A stretch of 5,613 bases of DNA. Source: JBFKOL01 sp041628815 (lineage in GTDB: Bacteria > Bacteroidota > Bacteroidia > Chitinophagales > Saprospiraceae). The stretch lies in assembly GCA_041628815.1 (NCBI GenBank), contig JBFKOL010000297.1, forward strand, positions 1 to 5,613, in the 5' to 3' direction. A program made the translations under genes and the position numbers. This document shows, piece after piece, positions 1 to 5,613 of this stretch; the stretch's first letter is position 1, and the number at the start of each line of letters is the position of its first letter. The notes beneath the pieces were generated by a model, which saw only the letters and a program-made list of their open reading frames with translations, did no database searches and was not told the DNA's origin.

Positions 1-525
1 CCGGGAATGGATGGTATTGAAATATGTAGAAGGTTAAGAAAAAAGAACATTGAAACACCCATTATTATGCTCACATCAAAAAACCATGAAATCGATCGCG
101 TCGTGGGACTCGAAATTGGAGCTGACGACTATGTGACCAAACCATTTAGTCCGCGCGAACTCCAGGCCCGTGTGAAAGCTATATTGAGAAGAGTCACCAG
201 AGATAGTCGGGGTAAGAAAATCAACACATATAAATTTGATGATTTATTCATTGATGTTGATCGCTATAAGGTATTCAAAAAGGGAGACGAGATCAGGCTG
301 ACCGCACTTGAGTTCAATCTATTGAAGTTTTTTATCGAAAACAACCACAAAGTTTTAACCCGGGATGAAATTGTTGATGCCGTATGGGACAACGATGTAA
401 TGGTTGAACTCAGGACCGTCGATACGCACATCGCACATTTGAGAAAGAAACTAGAAGACGACCCGGCCAATCCAAAATGGATATTGGGTATCAGGGGAGT
501 GGGGTATAGGACCGGATTTGAATAA
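1..525 (+). CDS. OmpR/PhoB-family response regulator, 5' end outside the window
   Basis: A cytoplasmic DNA-binding response regulator of a two-component system. The frame is open from base 1 and begins with Pro-Gly-Met-Asp-Gly, the segment that follows the phosphoacceptor Asp in receiver domains. The Asp itself and roughly the first quarter of the protein are therefore missing, and the ATG at 7 is internal, not the start. Visible receiver landmarks are the switch Thr in IIMLTS (codon 73-75) and the conserved Lys in DDYVTKPF (codon 139-141). After a short basic linker, a winged-helix effector domain runs from about base 235 to the end, with the LTALEF helix and the recognition helix RTVDTHIAHLRKKL, then the wing motif GIRGVGYR. 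This domain order is standard for OmpR/PhoB regulators. No partner kinase follows; the next gene, 42 bases on, encodes an exported propeller protein. Family is certain; the target genes and the signal are unknown. Confidence 0.96.
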   Translation, partial: PGMDGIEICRRLRKKNIETPIIMLTSKNHEIDRVVGLEIGADDYVTKPFSPRELQARVKAILRRVTRDSRGKKINTYKFDDLFIDVDRYKVFKKGDEIRLTALEFNLLKFFIENNHKVLTRDEIVDAVWDNDVMVELRTVDTHIAHLRKKLEDDPANPKWILGIRGVGYRTGFE

Positions 526-567
526 TTGAACAAAGGATAGAAATACAAACATCAATGATATCATGGA

Positions 568-2700
568 ATGATGAGATCCTTTCTGTGTCATATAGCTGAA
601 TATTCTCTTGGAATTGTGCCAGTGCTAGTTCTTTGCCTTGTTACAGATGTTTCATTGATGGCGCAACCGGGTGAAGAATTGCTCAGTGCGGCAATCTATG
701 AAGAAGAAATCAGAGGTGATCTGGAAAAAGCTATTGAATTGTATTCCAAGATCATTGAAAATACCGCCAACGATAGGAAAATAATGGCAGAGGCTTATTA
801 TCGATTAGGTTTCGCACACGAAAAACTCGGCACTAAAAATGCGGTTTTTTACTACGGTGAATTGATTGCAAAATTTGAGGATCAGCCGTCAATGGTGAAA
901 AAAGCCGAAAGTAGACTTAAAGTGCTGACGAAGTCTCAGCGTGCTTACAAGGCATCCAACCTTAGCTTATTCCCAAGTGAACAGGAGGACATACTTATAA
1001 CCTCGAAAGTGTTCTCACTTGCGGATTTTTATGGAACCATCTCCCATGATGGGCAATATTTTTCGTTTGTCAATTGGGAAACTGGTAACCTAGAATTGTT
1101 TGACCGCACTACAGGAAGGTATATAGGGTGCAGCACTGGAGCAGATTACAACATGGGTAATTGGGTAGACCGCTCCATTTGGTCACCGGACAATAAGAAA
1201 ATACTTTTTTGCTGGATTCAACATTCGGTAAATAGTCAGTTGAAAGTTTTTGATGTGCAAACCGATGCGGTAAGCGAACTTACCCCAGTTTACGAAAACG
1301 CCATTTTATGGCCTCTTGAATGGTCTAAGGATGGAGCGTTTGTTCTCTGTTCGTTTTACGACAGGATGAGCGAAACATATTCGGTGGTTTTGGTTTCCGC
1401 AGTGGACGGTAATATGCTGACCATCAAGAATTTCGAAAAAGGGGAAAAATGTGGCAATTGCCTGATGAGTTTAAGCCCTGACGCAAAGTATATCATTTAT
1501 GACAGGATACCGGATAAAGGTGCATCTGATTTGCATCTCATTACCTCCGATGGCTCTGAGGATAGACCTCTGCTATCCAATCCGTCAAGATTGAGGATTG
1601 CCAAATGGTTAGACAATGACAACTTCATCTATTACAACGATGCTTCCGGAGCCAATGCACTTTGGAAAGCTTCATTGACTAAAGAAAAGCGAATAGCCAG
1701 TACTGAATTAGTCAAAGAAGGACTCACCCCGGAATATTTTCCGGTTGGTTTGACCGATGAAGGAACTTTCTATTATTTACAATCCAGCAACATAGGGGAT
1801 ATCTTTACATGTGATTTGGATATAGTGTCGAGGAATCTGGAGCCATCGATGAGAGTCATGTCTGACAATCCACAATCGCGCTTCAGCCCCTTTTGGTCTC
1901 CCGACGGTCTCAAATTGACATATTTTAGAGCCCATGATGCGTTTCTTGGCTATCACGACATAGTCATTCTTGATCTGCAATCTGGTAATGAACAGACACT
2001 GAGTTTTGAACTTTCACAAATAGAACGAAGATTTGCACGAGAACACAACGGAGGCTGGTCTCCGGATGGAGATAAGTTGATTTTTTCTTATTGGGATTTT
2101 CACAGTCCGCAAGTTATACTTGTCGATCCTATCACTGAAGAATACGAAGACATCCAAGTGAATTCATGGGAAAAAACTTCCGGTAAAAAAGGGGAAATAT
2201 ATTACATCAATGTAGATACCACCAGATCAACCGTTGAGAAATTTATTCCAGCCAATGGCGAAAAAACAATCATTTATACAAGTACTTATTTGTATGTAGA
2301 CCACTTGAGCGTTTCCAACAAAGGAGACAAACTTGCTTTTGTTGTACGTACATCTTTATCTGCACATGGCTCTGACCACCTAAAGATTGTGGATTTAGAA
2401 AATGGAATTACGAATGAGTTGGTAAGTTTCAATGGGCGTAATAGGATCTCTGATTTTGCAGGATTAAACTGGTTGCACAATGACAAAGAAATTCTCTTGT
2501 CCGTGACAACTAAGGAACAATCAATCCAGCAGCTCTACTCCGCAGATGTCAATACAGGTACTCTTGTGCCCATTGGAGATGCCATCAAAGGAGAAGATAA
2601 TTATATGAGAGCGATCCGATTGCACCCAACTGAAAATAAACTTTGTTTCGGTCGTCTGAGAATGGTCAAGAATATTTGGTCGCTGGAGAATTTACACTGA
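568..2700 (+). CDS. Exported TPR-PD40 protein with twelve propeller-type repeats
   Basis: A 710-residue protein predicted to be exported. Residues 1-32 form a signal peptide with a hydrophobic core at about 14-25 and a likely cleavage after Ala32 (SLMA|Q). Residues 36-125 form a helical TPR-like region (AAIYEEEIRGDLEKAIELYSKI, then EAYYRLGFAHEKLG) of a type that commonly precedes PD40 propellers in Bacteroidota and Acidobacteriota. From about 155 to the end I count twelve blade motifs, at about residues 158, 204, 252, 302, 346, 394, 442, 496, 538, 580, 634 and 684; the clearest are IWSPDNKKILF, FWSPDGLKLTYF and GWSPDGDKLIFS. This would fit two six-bladed propellers. There are no recognisable catalytic motifs, so a binding or scaffolding role is inferred. 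The start could also be the second ATG at 571; no strong Shine-Dalgarno sequence precedes either. It probably shares a transcript with the regulator before it and the paralogue after it. Confidence 0.88.
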   Translation: MMRSFLCHIAEYSLGIVPVLVLCLVTDVSLMAQPGEELLSAAIYEEEIRGDLEKAIELYSKIIENTANDRKIMAEAYYRLGFAHEKLGTKNAVFYYGELIAKFEDQPSMVKKAESRLKVLTKSQRAYKASNLSLFPSEQEDILITSKVFSLADFYGTISHDGQYFSFVNWETGNLELFDRTTGRYIGCSTGADYNMGNWVDRSIWSPDNKKILFCWIQHSVNSQLKVFDVQTDAVSELTPVYENAILWPLEWSKDGAFVLCSFYDRMSETYSVVLVSAVDGNMLTIKNFEKGEKCGNCLMSLSPDAKYIIYDRIPDKGASDLHLITSDGSEDRPLLSNPSRLRIAKWLDNDNFIYYNDASGANALWKASLTKEKRIASTELVKEGLTPEYFPVGLTDEGTFYYLQSSNIGDIFTCDLDIVSRNLEPSMRVMSDNPQSRFSPFWSPDGLKLTYFRAHDAFLGYHDIVILDLQSGNEQTLSFELSQIERRFAREHNGGWSPDGDKLIFSYWDFHSPQVILVDPITEEYEDIQVNSWEKTSGKKGEIYYINVDTTRSTVEKFIPANGEKTIIYTSTYLYVDHLSVSNKGDKLAFVVRTSLSAHGSDHLKIVDLENGITNELVSFNGRNRISDFAGLNWLHNDKEILLSVTTKEQSIQQLYSADVNTGTLVPIGDAIKGEDNYMRAIRLHPTENKLCFGRLRMVKNIWSLENLH
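2685..2689 (+). promoter_or_regulatory. Ribosome binding site deciding the start at 2700
   Basis: GGAGA lies inside the last codons of the upstream gene, 10 bases before an ATG at 2700-2702. That ATG shares its A with the upstream TGA stop (TGATG). The site supports this start over an in-frame TTG at 2643, which would put a non-hydrophobic extension of 19 residues before the signal peptide. The arrangement suggests translational coupling. Confidence 0.65.
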
Positions 2701-4469
2701 TGGTAAAATGTGCTGGAACTGAAATTCAAATTGCCAGGTATTCATTGTTATCATTTGTGATTCTGTTACTTCTATTTGGTGCCAATGTTTCTTTTGCACA
2801 AAAAAATATTCAACCCCGGTTGATTTTCGAGACTGAACACAAACTCCCGAGGATATCACCCGATGGACGTTTTTTTTCATTCATCGATCGGACTACTCGT
2901 CATCCGGCCTTGTATGACAGGTTAACGGGGAATTCTCATGACATCAACGCTAATTTGGTTTGGGGAGGAAGGTCGTTGAGCACTGGACAATCCATATGGT
3001 CCCCAGACAGTAAATACGTCATTTTTTATTGGGTAGAGAACGGTATCTCCAGTCTGAAACAATTGGACATAAAAACCGGGGTCCACCGAGACTTGACGAA
3101 TGCCAATGGTGATCCAATCCAAGCCTGGCCTGTCGACCATTCCCCGGATGGGAAACATCTATTAGGCATATTTGGTCCTGAAAAGACAGCCTATTTTGGT
3201 TTGATCCCGATAGCCGGTGGTCATTTGGATACACTTGACTTTACGGGTCATGCTTTTAAGAGCATATCACCGGATGGGTCTAATATCCTTTATGATAGTC
3301 GCACCGAAGACTACGATCATGAAATCAGCATTTATTCGCTCGCAAAACGTAAATCTGCGCTACTAATTTCTTCTTCCCGACCTGAGCACATAATGACCTG
3401 GATAGATGACAGCAGTTTTGTGTATGCCGTTGTTGGCGAGGCAACCAACGAAATTTGGAAGGCGGAACTAAACGACGAACTGCAAGTCATAAGCCGGGAA
3501 AAATGGTCCGATCAAATGAGGGGATGGTATCCCGTTGGAAAAACCAATGATCAGAAATATTGCTATTTCAGCAGAGAAGGCTGGTCCGATGTATTTTACC
3601 AGAATATTGATTTACAGGAATTGCAATTTGAAGAAGCACAGTACCAAACTACTATATATGACAATATCCGTATTCGACCAAGATGGAGCCCACAAGGAGA
3701 TCTAATGATCTATGCAGGCGTATATCCCTCGAAACCGGCTGACTTCGCGATAGAAAGGCGTAATACAACCACCGGAGAAAAAGGAACGCTCAAAGTACCC
3801 TTACCGGATCACCTAAACCCTGATAAAGGCCGAATCATTGCTACACCTGACGGATCCAAATTGATCATATCCGTGTTCAATGAATCATCACGAACCAGGG
3901 ATTGTATGCTTGTAGAGAAATCGGACGGTCAAATCAGCGGTGTGGTCAAGAACTGTCTCTTTCCAAATATTAACTTGAATCATCAGGTATTCTTTGTTTC
4001 CGGAACGCATATTGTCAGGTTTGATTTATTAGACGACCACATGGACACCCTATTTTCAAGTGATCAAAGGATCAGTCAGTTGAATATTTCCAATGATGGT
4101 AGAATGCTGGCTTTTTATCAAGGCCCTCATGGACAATATGGACTTACGAGTTTGACCGTTCTGAATTGTTTTGAAAAGAACTACAGGACGGTGGTAGAAT
4201 TGGATAGTCGAAGTCAGTTTACTTTGAGTTCTAAACCAAACTGGTTTCAAGGTGACACTGTGCTCTTGGCATCAATATCCGATAATCCGATGACCCTGCA
4301 GCAGTTGATTTTGATTGACATACGGTCCAATGCTGTGCACAAGTTGGAAAAGCCGTTAGAAGTGGGTAATGGTATTATGCAACATATTGATCTTCATCCG
4401 ACGCAATCCAAAATCACCTACTCCATCATATCAGATATTACAAAAGTCTGGGAAGTAGATTTGAAGTGA
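2700..4469 (+). CDS. Exported PD40 protein, TPR-less paralogue of the upstream gene
   Basis: A 589-residue exported protein. The signal peptide covers residues 1-33, with a strong hydrophobic stretch (LLSFVILLLLFGA) and cleavage expected after Ala33 (SFA|Q). The mature protein is almost entirely PD40-type propeller. Twelve blade motifs occur at about residues 51, 99, 146, 188, 232, 280, 328, 380, 424, 461, 512 and 563, including RISPDGRFFSF, IWSPDSKYVIF, SISPDGSNILY and RWSPQGDLMIY. They pair one to one with those of the preceding protein, and shared local patterns (YDRLTG with FDRTTG, YPVG with FPVG, IDLHPT with IRLHPT) run through the whole length. This indicates an old tandem duplication with strong divergence. 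The TPR-like part is absent. No enzyme motif is evident; binding of a ligand or partner protein is inferred. Residues 34-50 form a short linker. An alternative TTG start at 2643 is unlikely because the ATG has a good ribosome binding site. Confidence 0.87.
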   Translation: MVKCAGTEIQIARYSLLSFVILLLLFGANVSFAQKNIQPRLIFETEHKLPRISPDGRFFSFIDRTTRHPALYDRLTGNSHDINANLVWGGRSLSTGQSIWSPDSKYVIFYWVENGISSLKQLDIKTGVHRDLTNANGDPIQAWPVDHSPDGKHLLGIFGPEKTAYFGLIPIAGGHLDTLDFTGHAFKSISPDGSNILYDSRTEDYDHEISIYSLAKRKSALLISSSRPEHIMTWIDDSSFVYAVVGEATNEIWKAELNDELQVISREKWSDQMRGWYPVGKTNDQKYCYFSREGWSDVFYQNIDLQELQFEEAQYQTTIYDNIRIRPRWSPQGDLMIYAGVYPSKPADFAIERRNTTTGEKGTLKVPLPDHLNPDKGRIIATPDGSKLIISVFNESSRTRDCMLVEKSDGQISGVVKNCLFPNINLNHQVFFVSGTHIVRFDLLDDHMDTLFSSDQRISQLNISNDGRMLAFYQGPHGQYGLTSLTVLNCFEKNYRTVVELDSRSQFTLSSKPNWFQGDTVLLASISDNPMTLQQLILIDIRSNAVHKLEKPLEVGNGIMQHIDLHPTQSKITYSIISDITKVWEVDLK

Positions 4470-4478
4470 AATCGCCCA

Positions 4479-4513
4479 GTACCGGCTCTTAGGTGCACAT
4501 TGAAATTTTTTTT
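4479..4513 (+). terminator. Weak candidate terminator after the propeller operon
   Basis: A five-pair stem (GTACC at 4479-4483 with GGTGC at 4492-4496, one G-U pair) is followed after nine bases by eight T residues. The T tract can also sit in the loop and arm of an AT-only hairpin (TTGAAA with TTTCAA, 4500-4516). Position after the operon stop fits a terminator, but the stem is short and the distance to the T run is longer than in a classical intrinsic terminator. Confidence 0.2.
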
Positions 4514-4556
4514 CAAATCGAATCATTGACTGACTATGTGATTCCCGAGCTTTTGA

Positions 4557-4694
4557 CTACCTCTCACCTTCCGTAGCAAGTATGCGGATGCTTGCGCCAA
4601 AGCTTTAGCGATGGGGTACGGACAGGTTACGGCCAAAAGTATTAGAAGAATCATATGGCCCATTAAACTGACGACAATCATTCAAAATATATAA
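4557..4694 (+). pseudogene. Possible relic of an IS21-family IstA transposase C-terminus
   Basis: Between a stop at 4554 and a stop at 4692 the frame reads 45 codons without a plausible start. The centre (codons from 4575) translates to SKYADACAKALAMGYG followed by QVTAKSIRRII. The pattern Ala-Cys-x-x-Ala-Leu, then Gly, then a Lys-x-Ile-x-x-Ile helix is what I would expect near the C-terminus of IS21-type IstA transposases, where it precedes the final basic tail. No istB helper gene, no catalytic DDE part and no recognisable terminal repeats are present, so it would be a heavily eroded remnant. The match is short and recognised by eye, so a chance open stretch cannot be excluded. Confidence 0.35.
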
Positions 4695-4733
4695 TTGATT
4701 GAGGTTTGTTTTCGTATACATATAAGTACTGAC

Positions 4734-4764
4734 TTTTAAGAGTCTCGTTTTGTCAATACTTTTG
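4734..4764 (+). promoter_or_regulatory. Bacteroidota-type promoter for the HMA gene
   Basis: TACTTTTG at 4757-4764 matches the Bacteroidota -7 consensus TAnnTTTG at every fixed position. Nineteen bases upstream, TTTT at 4734-4737 resembles the -33 element (TTTG) with three of four matches. The expected transcription start falls within a few bases of the ATG at 4770, leaving little or no leader. Confidence 0.5.
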
Positions 4765-4769
4765 CACAT

Positions 4770-5138
4770 ATGAGTCACCTTGTATTTAGTTTTAGATCAT
4801 TTACCCGGAATTTCACCGTTCTGGTAGTATTTTTTATTTCGTGTATGTCTTCAAGTCAGGCATGGGGACAGCAATCCACTGACGCCTTCCACAGCATCGT
4901 CCTGCAGGTCAAAGGAGTGGGATGCAATGAAGATGTGAAATCCATTGCAGCCAACGTGGAAAAGCTCTGGGGTGTTGTCAAGTGTAAACCGCTCAAGCGA
5001 GGTGCTACGACCAAATTCGAAGTGGATTTCGATCCGGGTGCAACATCCAAGCAAGAGATCTATACGGCTGTCGAAAATACGCCTGGATGTAAGGATCCGA
5101 AACAACGGCCCTACAAGGTCAAAAACAAGGACCTGTAA
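4770..5138 (+). CDS. Small exported HMA-like (heavy-metal-associated) domain protein
   Basis: A 122-residue protein. Residues 1-33 look like a signal peptide with core FTVLVVFFIS and cleavage probably after Gly33 (AWG|Q), placing it in the periplasm or outside. Residues 40-106 follow the HMA beta-alpha-beta-beta-alpha-beta pattern: strand HSIVLQVKGV, metal loop GVGCNEDV, helix KSIAANVEKL, strand GVVKCKPL, strand TKFEVDFDPG, helix SKQEIYTAVEN. In the usual loop (GMTCxxC) two Cys bind Cu(I) or a similar ion. Here only the first (Cys52) remains and Asp55 takes the place of the second. Two further Cys, 72 and 107, could form a disulfide or contribute a ligand. A basic tail ends the protein. The ATG at 4770 is the only one between the upstream in-frame stop and the hydrophobic core, and has no Shine-Dalgarno sequence. 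The receptor gene starts 3 bases after its stop, so the two probably act together in metal handling; the metal is not known. Confidence 0.8.
   Translation: MSHLVFSFRSFTRNFTVLVVFFISCMSSSQAWGQQSTDAFHSIVLQVKGVGCNEDVKSIAANVEKLWGVVKCKPLKRGATTKFEVDFDPGATSKQEIYTAVENTPGCKDPKQRPYKVKNKDL
5127..5131 (+). promoter_or_regulatory. Ribosome binding site of the TonB receptor gene
   Basis: AAGGA lies within the final codons of the HMA gene, 10 bases before the ATG at 5142. It supports that start, which is directly followed by a signal peptide, and suggests that the two genes are translated from one mRNA. Confidence 0.55.
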
Positions 5139-5141
5139 TAG

Positions 5142-5613
5142 ATGGATCGGTATGGACTGATTTTAGTTTTCCTGCTGACGTGGTCTGGGATTTTATCTGC
5201 ACAGAGAGTAACCGGTAATGTAACGGACCGTGCTGGTAAGCCTCTGCAGGGAGCCACCCTATTCTGCCCGGATTCTCAGGTGGGTGCCGCTACCGATGAA
5301 GAAGGAAATTTCTCAATCAACGAAGACGACCTGGAGCGATTCACCTTGATCGTACAATATGTCGGTATGCAGTCGGACACCCTCATTGTCAATGCCGGCC
5401 AACGGGTAGAGATGAGTATGGATCCCATCAATGTCTTAGATGATGTGACGATCAATGCCCGGCGACAAGGTAGTTTTGTTTCCGCAGCCAGTCCCATCAA
5501 GACCGAAGTGATCAGCGAAGTGGAGCTGAGCCGCGCCGCGTGTTGCGATCTTGCCGGATGTTTTGGGACAGAGGCGAGTGTTCATTCCACAACCACCAAT
5601 ATCATTACAAATA
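5142..5613 (+). CDS. TonB-dependent outer-membrane receptor, N-terminal part, 3' end outside the window
   Basis: The frame is open from ATG 5142 to the end of the window (157 codons). Residues 1-20 are a signal peptide (LILVFLLTWSGILSA|Q). Residues 21 to about 95 form a carboxypeptidase-regulatory-like domain (QRVTGNVTDRAGKPLQGATL, then TDEEGNFSI and FTLIVQYVGMQSDTL), typical of Bacteroidota TonB-dependent receptors. LDDVTINARRQG at 99-110 sits where the TonB box is expected. The plug then begins (SPIKTEVISEVELSRAACC), with the unusual cluster Cys134, Cys135 and Cys140, then FGTEASVHSTTTNIITN. I recognise this ACCDLAGCF plug start from a receptor group often found beside HMA-like proteins; that is from memory. 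Such receptors take up substrates through the outer membrane using TonB energy. The barrel, which makes up most of a protein of this type, is beyond the window. The HMA neighbour suggests a metal or metal complex as substrate. Confidence 0.9.
   Translation, partial: MDRYGLILVFLLTWSGILSAQRVTGNVTDRAGKPLQGATLFCPDSQVGAATDEEGNFSINEDDLERFTLIVQYVGMQSDTLIVNAGQRVEMSMDPINVLDDVTINARRQGSFVSAASPIKTEVISEVELSRAACCDLAGCFGTEASVHSTTTNIITN

Larger units (their letters stand above)
4470..4769. other. 300-base spacer without an intact gene
   Basis: This gap separates the regulator/propeller module from the HMA/receptor module. No RNA gene or complete ORF is recognisable on either strand. It holds a T8 tract (4506-4513) close to the end of the left operon, a short open segment resembling an IstA transposase C-terminus, and an AT-rich final 100 bases with a promoter directly before the gene at 4770. 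The size and these contents fit a junction between two unrelated transcription units. Confidence 0.7.

Noticed and set aside
264..548. Minus-strand ORF of 94 codons opposite the response regulator
   Set aside because: It lies opposite the strongly conserved winged-helix domain, and its translation shows no recognisable domain.
1450..1461. CxxC motif (Cys-Gly-Asn-Cys) in the first propeller protein, as a thioredoxin-like or metal site
   Set aside because: It lies in a strand before a blade motif, has no thioredoxin-fold context, and is not kept in the paralogue.
2643..2699. In-frame TTG start giving 19 extra residues to the second propeller protein
   Set aside because: The extension lies in the coding end of the previous gene, would push the signal peptide inward, and the ATG at 2700 has a ribosome binding site at the right distance.
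4576..4595. Perfect-looking hairpin GCAAGTAT-GCGG-ATGCTTGC (one G-U pair)
   Set aside because: It has no T tract after it and lies inside the possible transposase relic, so neither a terminator nor a riboswitch is supported; it may be chance.
4595..4610. Imperfect 16-base palindrome CGCCAAAGCTTTAGCG as a possible operator
   Set aside because: It lies about 125 bases before the mapped promoter candidate, has one mismatched pair, occurs once, and also falls within the possible transposase relic.
4833..4847. Possible lipobox (FISC) at Cys25 of the HMA protein
   Set aside because: Phe at the -3 position is a poor fit, and a normal cleavage site AWG|Q lies a few residues further on; lipoprotein status stays open but is less likely.
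4851..5105. Minus-strand ORFs opposite the HMA gene, and the + strand ORF 4945-5160 in another frame
   Set aside because: The HMA frame has a signal peptide and a recognisable fold; the others are low-complexity shadows with no start signal.
5276..5500. Minus-strand ORF of 74 codons at the right end
   Set aside because: It lies opposite the regulatory-like domain of the TonB receptor, which has clear family features in the + frame.

Overview
The window looks like chromosomal DNA from a member of the Bacteroidota, perhaps a Saprospiria- or Cytophagia-type environmental species. Four things point there: signal peptides that end just before a glutamine (…MA|Q, …FA|Q, …WG|Q, …SA|Q), secreted PD40 propeller proteins, a TonB-dependent receptor with an N-terminal carboxypeptidase-regulatory-like domain, and a promoter that matches the Bacteroidota TAnnTTTG -7 element. 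All five genes are on the + strand. Two are cut by the window edges.

Left module (1-4469). The window opens inside an OmpR/PhoB-type response regulator. The phosphoacceptor Asp lies just outside the window, but the switch Thr, the conserved Lys and the whole winged-helix DNA-binding domain are present. After 42 bases comes a large exported protein with a TPR-like N-terminus and a long PD40 beta-propeller region. Its stop codon overlaps by one base the start of a second exported PD40 protein without the TPR part. The two propeller regions align end to end, and in each I count twelve blade-type repeats, which would fit two six-bladed propellers. The three genes probably form one transcription unit. 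No histidine kinase is visible in the window.

Spacer (4470-4769). About 300 bases without an intact gene. It contains a T-rich stretch that may belong to a weak terminator, a short open segment resembling the C-terminus of an IS21-type IstA transposase (a likely relic), and a good Bacteroidota promoter directly before the next gene.

Right module (4770-5613). A small exported protein with a heavy-metal-associated (HMA) fold that keeps only the first metal-site cysteine is followed after 3 bases by a TonB-dependent receptor, cut off by the window end. The start of the receptor's plug carries a cysteine cluster (CC-x4-C). The pair looks like an envelope metal-handling or metal-uptake unit; the metal cannot be told from the sequence. 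No function links the two modules, and the transposase relic between them suggests they came together by rearrangement.

The most unusual items are the tandem twelve-repeat propellers coupled to a response regulator gene, the single-cysteine HMA protein beside a receptor with a cysteine-rich plug, and a promoter placed so close to the HMA start codon that the mRNA may be leaderless.
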